Assembly (NCBI RefSeq): GCF_003122205.1
Contig: NZ_QEYE01000008.1
Span: 101,976-165,975, forward strand
Length of the DNA: 64,000 nt
DNA from: Maritimibacter sp. 55A14
GTDB taxonomy: Bacteria; Pseudomonadota; Alphaproteobacteria; Rhodobacterales; Rhodobacteraceae
Direction: 5' to 3'
Made by a program: the position numbers and the translations under genes. How positions within the stretch are numbered: the first letter of the stretch is position 1; each line of letters begins with the position of its first letter. The notes under the pieces are model-generated. The model was not told where the DNA came from, did not search any database, and was given only the letters and a program-made list of their open reading frames with translations. Positions 1-9,158 of this stretch are shown piece by piece.

Positions 1-2035
1 ACCCCAGAAACTTCGAAATCCGCCAGGTGCCCCGGCTCTCCTCGGCCACCGCGCGCATGGACCGCGCCACCGCGTCGGTGCCGATCTCCCCGGTATAATG
101 CATCGGGCCGCCGCGCCATCTGGGAAAACCGTAGCCGTGGATCTCCACCATGTCGATCTCGGCGGGGCTTTCGGCGATGCCCTCCTCGACGATGAGCGCG
201 CCCTCGTTGACCATCACCGCAACCAGCCGGTCGCGGATGTCCTCGGCCGAAAAGGCGCGCCGGTCGATCCCGGCCTCGGCGGAGTAGCCGGTGATGATCC
301 GCTCCACCTCCGGGTCGCGTTCGGGTCTGCGGCTGCCCTCGGCATAGGTGTACCAGCCGTGTCCGGCGCGCTGTCCCAGCCGCCCCGCCTCGCAGAGCCG
401 GTCGGCGATGGGCACGTAGCGTTCGGCGGGATCGTGCGTCGCCGCCTGCCGCTTGCGGTTGGCCCAGGCGATCTGCAACCCGGTCAGGTCCTGCAGTTCA
501 TATGGCCCCATCGGCAGGCCGAAGCCGCGCATCGCCGCATCGACCTCATGCGGCAACGCGCCGTCGGCCAGCAGGTAGTCGGCCGCACGCCGGTAGGCCG
601 ACAGGATGCGGTTGCCGATGAACCCGTCGCAGATGCCCGCCAGCACGGCGACCTTGCCCATCCGCTTGCCCATGGCAAAGCCGGTGGCCAGCACGTCCGC
701 AGCGGTTTCGGGCAGGCGCACGATCTCCAGCAGTTTCATCACATGCGCGGGCGAGAAGAAATGCAGCCCCAGGCAGCGCGCGGGGTTCGGGATGCCGTCG
801 AAGATCTCCCGCGGGTCCAGATAAGAGGTGTTCGTCGCCAGGATCGCCTGCCGGTTCATCGCGGCGGAGAGATCGCGGAAGACGACGCGCTTGACTTCCA
901 GATCCTCGAAGACCGCCTCGACCGCCAGTTGCGCCGGTGCGGTATCGGCGTAGTCCGTGCTGACCGAGAGCCTGCCGCGCAGCGCCTCGGCCCCGTCATC
1001 GTCGAGCTTGCCGCGTTTCACGGCGCCGCCGATCAGGCCATCCAGATTTCCGTGCGCGCTTTCGGCCGCCGCGTCGTCGCGCTCGATCAGCGTCACCCGC
1101 AGCCCGGCCATCAGCGCCGACATCGCGATACCTGCGCCCATCAGCCCGCCGCCCACCACGGCGACATGCTTGATTTCGCGGGGTTTCGCGCCTGCTATGG
1201 CGTCGGGCCGGGCGACCTTGCGTTCCGCGAAGAAGGCGTGGCGCAGGGCGCGGGATTCGGCGGTGTCGCGCAGCGCCAGGTGCAGCGCGCGTTCCTTCGG
1301 CTGGCCCTCGGCGAAGGGCAGCTCCGCTGCCCAGGCGATGGCGTCGAGATTGTGCAGCGGCGACCGCTGGCCCTTGGCGCGTTTCTCCAGCCCCGCGCGC
1401 ATATGGGCGAAATAGCCGTCGCGGACGGGATGCACGGCCCGCGCGCTGACCGGCGCGGGGCGTGGCGGAAGGTCGGCGGCCATCGCCTCGGCCCCGGCCA
1501 CCGGGTCCGCGTCGATCCGGTCGAGCCCGCCCAGGTCGCGCAGGGTTTCCGCCGTCACCATCCGCCCGTTGCAGGCGATGTCCACTGCGGCCTCGATCCC
1601 CACCAGGCGCGGCAGGCGCTGGCTGCCTCCGGCGCCGGGCACCAGGCCGATGTTGACTTCCGGCAGGCCGAAGCGTGTGCCGGGCTCGGCCACCCGCCAG
1701 GCACAGGCCATCGCGATCTCGAAGCCGCCGCCCAGGACCGTGCCATGCAGCGCCGCGATGAAGGGCACCGCGCTGGCCTCGATCCGCGTGACCACGTCCG
1801 GCAGGTCGGGCAGGGCCGGGGGCTTGCCGAATTCCGAGATATCGCCGCCGGCAACGAATGTGCGCCCCGCGCAGGAGAGGATGGCAACCTCCGCGCCGGA
1901 GCCTTCGACCTGAGCCACCGCGGCGTCGAGTCCCGCACGCACCGCCTGCGAGGTCGCGTTCACCGGCGGGTTGTCGATCACCACATGAGCGACGCGGCCC
2001 TGGATCGTCACGCTGACGGGATTCTCGGCTGTCAT
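1..2035 (-). CDS. Bifunctional enoyl-CoA hydratase / 3-hydroxyacyl-CoA dehydrogenase (FadJ-like), 3' end outside window
   Basis: Multifunctional beta-oxidation protein read on the minus strand from ATG 2033-2035 (MTAENPVSV) and running off the left edge. The N-terminal crotonase domain shows the oxyanion-hole and catalytic region around GGGFEIAMA and GLVPGAGG. A Rossmann NAD motif ([15 protein letters not shown]) near residue 290 starts the 3-hydroxyacyl-CoA dehydrogenase part. It diverges from paaG, and no separate paaF or paaH is visible in the window. I infer that this fusion supplies the hydratase and dehydrogenase steps of phenylacetate degradation. A general fatty-acid role is the alternative. 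Confidence 0.9.
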   Translation of the reverse strand, partial: MTAENPVSVTIQGRVAHVVIDNPPVNATSQAVRAGLDAAVAQVEGSGAEVAILSCAGRTFVAGGDISEFGKPPALPDLPDVVTRIEASAVPFIAALHGTVLGGGFEIAMACAWRVAEPGTRFGLPEVNIGLVPGAGGSQRLPRLVGIEAAVDIACNGRMVTAETLRDLGGLDRIDADPVAGAEAMAADLPPRPAPVSARAVHPVRDGYFAHMRAGLEKRAKGQRSPLHNLDAIAWAAELPFAEGQPKERALHLALRDTAESRALRHAFFAERKVARPDAIAGAKPREIKHVAVVGGGLMGAGIAMSALMAGLRVTLIERDDAAAESAHGNLDGLIGGAVKRGKLDDDGAEALRGRLSVSTDYADTAPAQLAVEAVFEDLEVKRVVFRDLSAAMNRQAILATNTSYLDPREIFDGIPNPARCLGLHFFSPAHVMKLLEIVRLPETAADVLATGFAMGKRMGKVAVLAGICDGFIGNRILSAYRRAADYLLADGALPHEVDAAMRGFGLPMGPYELQDLTGLQIAWANRKRQAATHDPAERYVPIADRLCEAGRLGQRAGHGWYTYAEGSRRPERDPEVERIITGYSAEAGIDRRAFSAEDIRDRLVAVMVNEGALIVEEGIAESPAEIDMVEIHGYGFPRWRGGPMHYTGEIGTDAVARSMRAVAEESRGTWRISKFLG

Positions 2036-2111
2036 TCTTCCCCCGCTCCGGCTCTTCCGCTGCCGCGCGCCTGAATCGGTTTCGGCGTCTGGCACCACAA
2101 CATTATTGACC

Positions 2112-2123
2112 AACCGTTCGGTT
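2112..2123. promoter_or_regulatory. TetR-type palindrome (PaaR-like operator candidate) in the divergent paa promoter
   Basis: The palindrome AACCG-TT-CGGTT lies between the fadJ-like gene and paaG, about 42 bp before the paaG start. Its core ACCGNNCGGT resembles the palindrome upstream of paaJ at 16143-16158 (ACCGCATGGT). A TetR regulator is encoded at the end of the paaGIK block. The link between operator and regulator is inferred. Confidence 0.6.
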
Positions 2124-2165
2124 TATGCAAATCTTTTGTCGGAATATTCTGAAACGGAACGGCGC

Positions 2166-2957
2166 ATGAGCGATACGATTCTTTCGCGGGATCACGGCGG
2201 CTGGGTGGAGATCACGCTCAACCGTCCCGACCGCCTCAATTCCTTCAATGACGAGATGCACGGCGCGCTGCGGGGCGCGCTGGAGGGCGCCCGCGACGGC
2301 GGCGCGCGGGCAGTGCTGATCACCGGCGCGGGACGCGGGTTCTGCGCCGGGCAGGATCTGGGCGACCGCGACCCGGCCAAGATGGACAGCCCCCCCGACC
2401 TCAGCCGGACGCTGACCGGATTCTACAACCCGCTGGTGCGCCTGATCCGGTCGCTGGACTTTCCGGTGATCTGCGCCGTCAATGGCGTGGCGGCGGGGGC
2501 GGGGGCCAACCTGGCGCTGGCCTGCGACATCGTGCTGGCCGCGGAGAACGCGAAGTTCATCCAGTCCTTCGCCAAGGTGGGACTGGTGCCCGATGCCGGC
2601 GGAAGCTGGGCGCTTACCCGGCTTCTGGGCGAGGCCCGCGCCAAGGCGCTGGCGATGACGGCCGAGCCGCTGGGCGCCGTGCAGGCGGCCGATTGGGGGC
2701 TGATCTGGAAGGCGCTGCCCGACGACCGGCTGATGGACGAGGCCCGCGCCCTGGCCGCGCGACTGGCCGTGGGGCCGACCGTCGGGCTGGGTCTGACGAA
2801 ACAGGCGATCCAGGCGGCCTCCGTCAACACACTCGACGATCAACTCGATCTCGAGGCGCGGCTTCAGAAAGCCTGCGGCGAGACGCGGGATTATGCCGAG
2901 GGCGTCACGTCCTTCCTGCAGAAACGCCCCGCGCGCTTCACCGGGGGCCGATCATGA
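2166..2957 (+). CDS. paaG: PaaG-type 1,2-epoxyphenylacetyl-CoA isomerase (crotonase family)
   Basis: Crotonase-fold protein of 263 residues. PaaG isomerises ring-1,2-epoxyphenylacetyl-CoA to the oxepin before ring opening. The oxyanion-hole stretch GVAAGAGANLALACD and the GLVPDAGGSW segment, with the Asp expected in PaaG isomerases, are visible. I chose ATG 2166 (MSDTILSRD), because the in-frame extension to 2106 would run through the operator palindrome. The stop overlaps the paaI start (ATGA), so the genes are translationally coupled. The assignment to PaaG rather than a generic hydratase rests on the paaI-paaK context and the VPDAGG motif. Confidence 0.88.
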   Translation: MSDTILSRDHGGWVEITLNRPDRLNSFNDEMHGALRGALEGARDGGARAVLITGAGRGFCAGQDLGDRDPAKMDSPPDLSRTLTGFYNPLVRLIRSLDFPVICAVNGVAAGAGANLALACDIVLAAENAKFIQSFAKVGLVPDAGGSWALTRLLGEARAKALAMTAEPLGAVQAADWGLIWKALPDDRLMDEARALAARLAVGPTVGLGLTKQAIQAASVNTLDDQLDLEARLQKACGETRDYAEGVTSFLQKRPARFTGGRS

Positions 2958-3397
2958 GCCTGAACCCCGAGGACCGCGCGCGTCGCAGCGCCGAGGCCAT
3001 GTGGGCGGGCGATGCCGCCTCCAAATGGGTCGGCATGACGCTGGAGGCGGTGGGGCCGGGCACCGCGACCACCCGGATGACCGTGGCAGGCCACCACACG
3101 AACGGCCACGGCATCTGCCACGGTGGAGTGATCTTCGCGCTGGCCGACAGCGCCTTCGCCTTCGCCTGCAACAGCTACAACCGCAGCGCCGTTGCGCAGC
3201 ACAACACGATCAGCTTCATCGCGCCGGGCAAGCTGGGCGACACGCTGACCGCCACCGCGCGCGAGATCAGCCTGGCCGGTCGCAACGGCATCTACGATGT
3301 GACGGTGACCGACGGCACGGGCGCGACGATCGCCGAGTTCCGCGGCTGCTCGCGCATCATCAACGGCTCGCATTTCGAGGAGGAGGGCACGCCATGA
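2954..3397 (+). CDS. paaI: PaaI hotdog-fold phenylacetyl-CoA thioesterase
   Basis: 147-residue hotdog thioesterase. PaaI hydrolyses hydroxylated or dead-end phenylacetyl-CoA intermediates and so recovers CoA. The family motif is clear: GHGICHGGVIFALADSAFAFA, with the HGG turn and catalytic Asp of LADS, followed by the beta-strand region AQHNTISFIAPGK. It overlaps both paaG (ATGA at 2954) and paaK (ATGA at 3394), which makes a tight three-gene translational unit. Confidence 0.92.
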   Translation: MSLNPEDRARRSAEAMWAGDAASKWVGMTLEAVGPGTATTRMTVAGHHTNGHGICHGGVIFALADSAFAFACNSYNRSAVAQHNTISFIAPGKLGDTLTATAREISLAGRNGIYDVTVTDGTGATIAEFRGCSRIINGSHFEEEGTP

Positions 3398-4704
3398 AGG
3401 ACCTCTCGCCCAGGCCGGGCGATCTGGAGCCGATCGAGACCGCGTCGCGCGACGAGATCGCCGCATTGCAACTCGACCGGCTGAAATGGTCGCTGGCCCA
3501 TGCCTATGAGAACGTGCCGATGTACCGCGACCGCTTCGACGCGGCCGGGGTGCATCCGGACGACGTGACATCGCTGGCCGATCTGGCGAAGTTCCCCTTC
3601 ACCGTGAAGCAGGATCTGCGCGACCATTACCCGTTCGGGCTCTTCGCCGTGCCGCGCGAGCAGATCGTGCGGGTGCATGGCTCCTCCGGCACGACCGGCA
3701 AGCCCACGGTAGTGGGCTACACGCAGAAGGATATCGACAACTGGGCCGAACTGGTGGCGCGCTCGATGCGGGCCTCGGGCACGCGGGCGGGCGACATCGT
3801 GCATGTGGCCTATGGCTACGGGCTCTTCACCGGGGGGCTGGGGGCGCATTACGGGGCCGAGCGCCTGGGCTGCACGGTCATCCCGGTCTCGGGCGGGATG
3901 ACGCCCCGGCAGGTGATGCTGATCCGGGACTTCGCGCCCAGCACGATTATGGTCACGCCATCCTACATGCTCAACATCCTCGACGAGTTCCGGCGCGAGG
4001 GGATCGACCCGCGCGAGACCTCGCTTCAGGTCGGCATCTTTGGCGCGGAGCCCTGGACCAACGCCATGCGCGCGGAGGTGGAGCAGGCCTTCGACATGCA
4101 CGCGGTCGATATCTACGGCCTGTCTGAGATCATGGGGCCGGGCGTGGCCAATGAATGCGTCGAGACGAAAGATGGCCTGCATATCTGGGAGGATCATTTC
4201 TACCCGGAGGTGATCGACCCGGAGACGGGCGAGGTGCTGCCCGATGGCGAATTGGGCGAGCTGGTTTTCACCACGCTGACCAAGGAGGGCCTGCCGATGA
4301 TCCGCTACCGCACGCGCGACCTGACGCGTCTCATGCCGGGCACGGCGCGGTCGATGCGGCGGATGGAGAAGATCACCGGGCGCTCCGACGACATGATCAT
4401 CCTGCGCGGCGTCAACGTCTTTCCCACCCAGGTGGAGGAGTTGCTGCTGGCCACCGAGGGGCTGGCGCCGCATTTCCAGATCGAGCTTTTCCGCGTCGGC
4501 CGCATGGATGCGATGCGGGTGCATTGCGAATGCCTGCCGCATTTGGCCGGGGCCGAGGCGCGCGGCGCTGCGGCCAAGCTTCTGGCCAAGAAGATCAAGG
4601 ATACGGTCGGCATCTCGGCGGAGATCAGCGTCGCCGATCCGGGCGGCGTGGCGCGGTCCGAAGGCAAGGCGCAGCGGGTTGTGGACAACCGGCCCAAGGA
4701 GTAG
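3394..4704 (+). CDS. paaK: Phenylacetate-CoA ligase
   Basis: 436-residue AMP-forming ligase that activates phenylacetate to phenylacetyl-CoA, the entry step of the pathway; the length is usual for PaaK. The ATP/AMP motif SSGTTGKPTVVGYT lies around residues 92-105 and the A5-like motif DIYGLSEIMGPGVANEC near residue 235. The C-terminal lid region contains TGRSDDMIILRGVNVFPTQVEE. The start overlaps the paaI stop. Confidence 0.95.
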   Translation: MKDLSPRPGDLEPIETASRDEIAALQLDRLKWSLAHAYENVPMYRDRFDAAGVHPDDVTSLADLAKFPFTVKQDLRDHYPFGLFAVPREQIVRVHGSSGTTGKPTVVGYTQKDIDNWAELVARSMRASGTRAGDIVHVAYGYGLFTGGLGAHYGAERLGCTVIPVSGGMTPRQVMLIRDFAPSTIMVTPSYMLNILDEFRREGIDPRETSLQVGIFGAEPWTNAMRAEVEQAFDMHAVDIYGLSEIMGPGVANECVETKDGLHIWEDHFYPEVIDPETGEVLPDGELGELVFTTLTKEGLPMIRYRTRDLTRLMPGTARSMRRMEKITGRSDDMIILRGVNVFPTQVEELLLATEGLAPHFQIELFRVGRMDAMRVHCECLPHLAGAEARGAAAKLLAKKIKDTVGISAEISVADPGGVARSEGKAQRVVDNRPKE

Positions 4705-4709
4705 GCCCC

Positions 4710-5306
4710 GTGGCGCGCACCATTGCAAAGGACCATGACGCCAAGCGCGACCGCATCCTGGCGACCGCCGCGCGGGTCTTCGCCGAGACCGGTTTCGACC
4801 GCGCCTCGATGAGCCAACTCGCGCGCGAATGCGGCATCTCCAAGGCCAATATCTATCACTATTACGACAGCAAGGACGCGCTGCTCTACGACATCCTCGA
4901 CAGCTACCTGTCGGACCTCCGGGATCGGATCGCGGCGATCGACGGTACTGGCATGACTCCCGAGGATCACCTGCGCGCGGTGGTGCTGGAGGTGCTCATG
5001 GCCTATCGCGGTGCCGATGACGAACACCGGGTGCAGATCGGCGGCATGGCCGCGCTGCCGTCGGAGCAGCAGAAAGTCCTGCGCGACTACCAGAAGGATC
5101 TGGTGGCGCAGGTCGCGACGATTGTTCAGGCCCTGGCGCCCGATGTCTTCGGCAGCGACAAGGCCAAGCTGCGCGCCGCGACCATGTCGCTTTTCGGAAT
5201 GCTCAACTGGTTCTACATGTGGAACCACGACGACAGCGACGCCGCGCGCGAAGCCTATGCGGCGCTGGTCTCGAACCTGATGCTGAAAGGCGTGCGGGGC
5301 CTTTGA
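4710..5306 (+). CDS. TetR/AcrR-family regulator, probable PaaR-type repressor
   Basis: 198-residue TetR protein starting at GTG 4710, five bases after the paaK stop, so it is probably cotranscribed. The N-terminal HTH is typical (ILATAARVFAETGFDRASMSQLARECGISKANIYHYYDSKDALL). The C-terminal ligand domain contains RVQIGGMAALPSEQQKVLRDYQ. TetR regulators that sense phenylacetyl-CoA control paa genes in several proteobacteria. Given its position and the paired palindromes at 2112 and 16143, it is the likely repressor of both paa blocks, which remains an inference. Confidence 0.85.
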   Translation: MARTIAKDHDAKRDRILATAARVFAETGFDRASMSQLARECGISKANIYHYYDSKDALLYDILDSYLSDLRDRIAAIDGTGMTPEDHLRAVVLEVLMAYRGADDEHRVQIGGMAALPSEQQKVLRDYQKDLVAQVATIVQALAPDVFGSDKAKLRAATMSLFGMLNWFYMWNHDDSDAAREAYAALVSNLMLKGVRGL

Positions 5307-5375
5307 CCGGGCATGGGGCTGGAACTGCGCCGGGTCCCCGCGTATGACTGGCGGGGGTCAGCATCGGGATCGCGC

Positions 5376-6035
5376 ATGACGAACACGAAATCCACCGGCC
5401 CCCGGCCGGAGAAACCTGCCTTCGCCCAGGATCCGCACCGCGTCCGTGATCTGTCCGAGCGCAACCTGGAGGCCGCCATCGGGCGCGAGGTGCGCGCCTC
5501 CCGACGTCAGCACGGCATGACGGTGGCCGATCTGGCGGCTGTTACTGGGCTCTCGACGGGGATGCTCTCGAAGATCGAGAACGGCGTCACCTCGCCCTCG
5601 CTGACCACCCTGCAACTGCTCGCCCATGCGCTAAGCATTCCGATCACCGCCTTCTTCCGCCGCTTTGAGGAACGCCGCGAGGCGGTGCATGTGAAGGCCG
5701 GCGAGGCGGTGGAGATCGAGCGCGCGGGCACCCGAGCAGGCCATCAGTACAACCTTCTGGGCCATATCGGCGGCAACTCCTCCGGTGTGACGGTGGAGCC
5801 CTATCTGATCACGCTCAACGAGGCGTCGGACGTGTTTCCCACCTTCCAGCATGACGGGCTGGAACTGCTCTACATGCTGGAAGGTGTCGTGGATTACCGC
5901 CACGGCGACCGCCATTACCGGCTGGAGCCGGGCGACAGTCTCTTTTTCGACGCCGATGCGCCGCACGGGCCGGACGGGTTGGTGAAGCTGCCCGCGCGTT
6001 ACCTGTCGGTGATCTGCTACCCGCAGGGAGGCTGA
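5376..6035 (+). CDS. XRE-family regulator with C-terminal cupin domain
   Basis: 219-residue two-domain regulator. A helix-turn-helix covers residues about 45-95 (MTVADLAAVTGLSTGMLSKIENGVTSPSLTTLQLLAHAL). A C-terminal cupin (TFQHDGLELLYMLEGVVDYRHGDRHYRLEPGDSLFFDADAPHGP) probably binds a small ligand. ATG 5376 is preferred over 5313, which would add about 21 residues outside the domain. It lies 129 bp upstream of mgsA on the same strand. Regulators of this type are common beside amine and amino-acid utilisation operons, so control of mgsABC-gmaS is the natural reading. Confidence 0.85.
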   Translation: MTNTKSTGPRPEKPAFAQDPHRVRDLSERNLEAAIGREVRASRRQHGMTVADLAAVTGLSTGMLSKIENGVTSPSLTTLQLLAHALSIPITAFFRRFEERREAVHVKAGEAVEIERAGTRAGHQYNLLGHIGGNSSGVTVEPYLITLNEASDVFPTFQHDGLELLYMLEGVVDYRHGDRHYRLEPGDSLFFDADAPHGPDGLVKLPARYLSVICYPQGG

Positions 6036-6164
6036 GCGCCGGTCGTCGGGCGCCGCCGTGCGCCTGACCGTTTGATGCTTTTCGTGAATAAAATATTCCT
6101 GCCAGTTGATTTTACCTGCGCCTGTGATAGGCTCGCGCCCGCATGACTTAAGGAGTAGCGACTC

Positions 6165-7061
6165 ATGTGCGGCATTGTGGGACTGTTCTTGAAGGATCGC
6201 GCGCTGGAGCCCCGCCTCGGCGCGCTCCTGACCGAGATGCTGGTTACGATGACCGACCGCGGACCCGACAGCGCAGGCATCGCGGTCTATCGCGGCGCGG
6301 AGCCGGGGAAATGGCTGTTGACCGTTCAATCCGCGGCGCCGGATCGGGACTTCGCGGGGCTCGCCGACGATCTGGGCGCGGCGCTGGGTGCGGCGGTCAC
6401 GCTGCGCGAGAAGGACACCCATGCGGTGATCGAACTGCCCGCCGGGAAGGCCGATGCGGCGCGCACCGCGCTCAAGGAACTACGCCCCGACCTTCGCATC
6501 ATGGGCTCCGGCGAGAGCATCGAGATCTACAAGGAGGTGGGCCTGCCCGGCGATGTCGCCGCGCGGTTCGACCTCGCCTCGATGTCGGGCAGCCACGGTA
6601 TCGGGCACACCCGCATGGCTACCGAATCCGCGGTCACCACGCTGGGCGCGCATCCCTTCTCCACCGGGCCGGACCAATGCCTGGTGCATAACGGCTCGCT
6701 GTCGAACCACAACAGCCTGCGGCGCAAGCTGGTGCAGGCCGGCAAGAGCTTCGAGACCGAGAACGACACCGAGGTGGCGGCCGCCTATCTGAGCTGGAAG
6801 ATGGAACAAGGCTCGGATCTGGGCGAGGCGCTGGAGGCGAGCCTTCAGGACCTCGACGGGTTCTATACATTCGTTGTGGGCACGCGGGACGGTTTCGGCG
6901 TGCTGCGCGACCCCATCGCCTGCAAGCCCGCCGTCATGGCCGAGACCGATCAGTATGTCGCCTTCGGCTCGGAGTACCGGGCCATGGTGAACCTGCCCGG
7001 CATCGAGACCGCGCGCGTCTGGGAACCCGAACCCTCCACCGTCTATTTCTGGAAGCACTGA
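6165..7061 (+). CDS. mgsA: N-methylglutamate synthase subunit A (class II glutamine amidotransferase, GlxB-like)
   Basis: 298-residue class II (Ntn) amidotransferase domain protein. Cys2 (MCGIVGLF) becomes the N-terminal nucleophile after Met removal. Further family motifs are DRGPDSAGIAVY, GIGHTRMATESAVTTLGAHPF and LVHNGSLSNHNSLRRKL. It corresponds to the N-terminal domain of glutamate synthase as a free subunit. The following two genes supply the other two GltB-like domains, the split seen in N-methylglutamate synthase (MgsABC) and in GlxBCD. It is three bases from mgsB. The leader contains an AT-rich stretch around 6084-6115 that could hold the promoter. Confidence 0.85.
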   Translation: MCGIVGLFLKDRALEPRLGALLTEMLVTMTDRGPDSAGIAVYRGAEPGKWLLTVQSAAPDRDFAGLADDLGAALGAAVTLREKDTHAVIELPAGKADAARTALKELRPDLRIMGSGESIEIYKEVGLPGDVAARFDLASMSGSHGIGHTRMATESAVTTLGAHPFSTGPDQCLVHNGSLSNHNSLRRKLVQAGKSFETENDTEVAAAYLSWKMEQGSDLGEALEASLQDLDGFYTFVVGTRDGFGVLRDPIACKPAVMAETDQYVAFGSEYRAMVNLPGIETARVWEPEPSTVYFWKH

Positions 7062-7063
7062 CG

Positions 7064-7747
7064 ATGCAGACATTCGATCTCGAAGCCGAAGGGCTGCGGG
7101 CGCTCAACGCCTCGCTCCATGCCCTGAAGGGCGATACCAACACCACCGCCTGGGAAATCATCAACCCGCGCGGCAGCCATGCCATCGCGGTGGGCGTCGA
7201 TGCGCCGCTCGACATCACCGTGCGCGGCTCCACCGGCTATTACTGCGCTGGAATGAACAAGCTTGCGACGATCCGCGTGGCGGGCAATGCCGGACCCGGC
7301 GTGGCCGAGAACATGATGTCGGGCACCGTGATCATCGACGGCGACGCCAGCCAGTATGCCGGGGCCACCGGGCGGGGCGGCACGCTGGTCATCAAGGGCA
7401 ACGCGGCGTCGCGCTGCGGCATCTCGATGAAGGGCATCGACATCGTCGTGCACGGCAATGTCGGGCATATGTCGGCCTTCATGGCGCAGTCCGGCAATCT
7501 GGTGGTCTGCGGCGACGCGGGCGAGGCGCTGGGCGACAGTCTCTACGAGGCGCGGCTTTTCGTGCGCGGCTCGGTCAAGAGCCTGGGCGCCGACTGCATC
7601 GAGAAGGAGATGCGCCCGGAACATGTCGAGCTGTTGCGCGATCTGCTGGTGCGCGGCGATTGCGACGCCGACCCGTCGGAGTTCCGCCGCTACGGCTCGG
7701 CCCGGAAGCTCTACAATTTCGACATCGACAACGCGTCGGCCTATTGA
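7064..7747 (+). CDS. mgsB: N-methylglutamate synthase subunit B (GltB GXGXG domain, GlxC-like)
   Basis: 227-residue protein matching the C-terminal right-handed beta-helix (GXGXG) domain of glutamate synthase. Repeats of the type GNAGPGVAENMMSGTVIIDGDASQYAGATGRGG and VHGNVGHMSAFMAQSG are visible. The domain is structural and holds the amidotransferase and FMN domains together around the ammonia channel. It lies between mgsA (3-nt gap) and mgsC (11-nt gap). Confidence 0.85.
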   Translation: MQTFDLEAEGLRALNASLHALKGDTNTTAWEIINPRGSHAIAVGVDAPLDITVRGSTGYYCAGMNKLATIRVAGNAGPGVAENMMSGTVIIDGDASQYAGATGRGGTLVIKGNAASRCGISMKGIDIVVHGNVGHMSAFMAQSGNLVVCGDAGEALGDSLYEARLFVRGSVKSLGADCIEKEMRPEHVELLRDLLVRGDCDADPSEFRRYGSARKLYNFDIDNASAY

Positions 7748-7758
7748 GGGGCAAGGAC

Positions 7759-9096
7759 ATGAACGACCATTCGCCCAAGATCCCGCAAACCCTGCCGCGC
7801 CAGTCGGCGACCTTCACCAACGAGATCAACTCGGAGATAAGGCGCGCCGCGGCGACCGGCATCTACGATATCCGCGGCGGCGGCGCCAAGCGGCGGGTGC
7901 CGCATTTCGACGACCTGCTCTTTCTCGGCGCGTCGGTCAGCCGCTACCCGCTGGAAGGCTATCGCGAGAAATGCACGACCAACGTCACGCTGGGCACCCG
8001 CTTCGCCAAGAAGCCCATCGAACTGGCGATCCCCGTGACCATCGCGGGGATGAGCTTCGGCGCGCTCTCGGGCGCCGCGAAGGAGGCGCTGGGGCGCGGC
8101 GCGACCTTGGCCGGCACCTCGACGACGACCGGCGACGGTGGCATGACCGAGGAAGAGCGTGGCCATTCCAAGACGCTGGTCTATCAGGTTCTGCCGTCGC
8201 GCTACGGCATGAACCCCGACGACCTGCGCCGCGCCGACGCGATCGAGGTGGTCGTGGGGCAGGGCGCCAAGCCCGGCGGCGGCGGGATGCTGCTGGGCCA
8301 GAAGATCACCGACCGCGTGGCCGAAATGCGCACCCTGCCCAAGGGGATCGACCAGCGTTCCGCCTGCCGCCACCCGGACTGGACCGGGCCGGACGATCTG
8401 GAGATCAAGATCCTGGAACTGCGCGAGATCACCGGCTGGGAGAAGCCGATCTACGTGAAGATCGGCGGCACGCGGCCCTATTACGACACCACGCTGGCGG
8501 TGAAGGCGGGCGCGGATGTCGTGGTGCTCGACGGGATGCAGGGCGGCACGGCGGCCACGCAGGATGTCTTCATAGAACATGTCGGCATTCCGACGCTGGC
8601 CTGTATCCGGCCGGCGGTGCAGGCGCTTCAGGACATGGGGCTTCACCGCGAGGTGCAACTCATCGTCTCGGGCGGCATCCGCACCGGGGCCGACGTGGCC
8701 AAGGCGATGGCGCTGGGCGCGGACGCCGTGGCCATCGGCACCGCGGCGATGGTGGCACTTGGCGACAACGACCCGCATTGGGAGGCAGAGTACCAGAAGC
8801 TCGGCACGACCGCCGGTGCCTATGACGACTGGCACGAGGGCCGCGACCCGGCGGGCATCACCACGCAGGATCCGGACTTGGCCGCCCGGCTCGACCCGAT
8901 TGCCGCGGGGCGCCGCTTGCGCAATTATCTCTCCGTGCTGACGCTGGAGGCCCAGACCATTGCCCGCGCCTGCGGCCATAACAGCCTGCACAACCTGGAG
9001 CCGGAAGACCTCTGCGCGCTGACCGTGGAGGCCGCGGCGATGGCCCGCCTGCCGCTGGCCGGAACCAACTGGATCCCCGGCGCCGGCGGGTACTGA
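7759..9096 (+). CDS. mgsC: N-methylglutamate synthase subunit C (FMN-binding glutamate synthase domain, GlxD-like)
   Basis: 445-residue TIM-barrel FMN domain of the glutamate synthase family. Motifs include GMSFGALSGAAKEALGRGA, STTTGDGGMTEEER, GQGAKPGGGGML, VKIGGTRPYYDTTLAVKAGADVVVLDGMQGGT and VSGGIRTGADVAKAMALGADAVAIGTA. In the known pathway MgsABC makes N-methylglutamate from glutamate and methylamine, releasing ammonia. The subunit split and the adjacent gmaS support this over ordinary glutamate synthase. Confidence 0.87.
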   Translation: MNDHSPKIPQTLPRQSATFTNEINSEIRRAAATGIYDIRGGGAKRRVPHFDDLLFLGASVSRYPLEGYREKCTTNVTLGTRFAKKPIELAIPVTIAGMSFGALSGAAKEALGRGATLAGTSTTTGDGGMTEEERGHSKTLVYQVLPSRYGMNPDDLRRADAIEVVVGQGAKPGGGGMLLGQKITDRVAEMRTLPKGIDQRSACRHPDWTGPDDLEIKILELREITGWEKPIYVKIGGTRPYYDTTLAVKAGADVVVLDGMQGGTAATQDVFIEHVGIPTLACIRPAVQALQDMGLHREVQLIVSGGIRTGADVAKAMALGADAVAIGTAAMVALGDNDPHWEAEYQKLGTTAGAYDDWHEGRDPAGITTQDPDLAARLDPIAAGRRLRNYLSVLTLEAQTIARACGHNSLHNLEPEDLCALTVEAAAMARLPLAGTNWIPGAGGY

Positions 9097-9158
9097 AAGA
9101 ATTGGCCCCCGGCGAAGACCGGGGGCGCAGGAACGAAACCAACAGGGAAAACGAGAAC

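Noticed and set aside
98..2074. Long plus-strand frame opposite the FadJ-like gene
   Set aside because: It is a mirror frame of a GC-rich gene on the minus strand; the product has no domain, while the opposite strand gives complete crotonase and dehydrogenase motifs.
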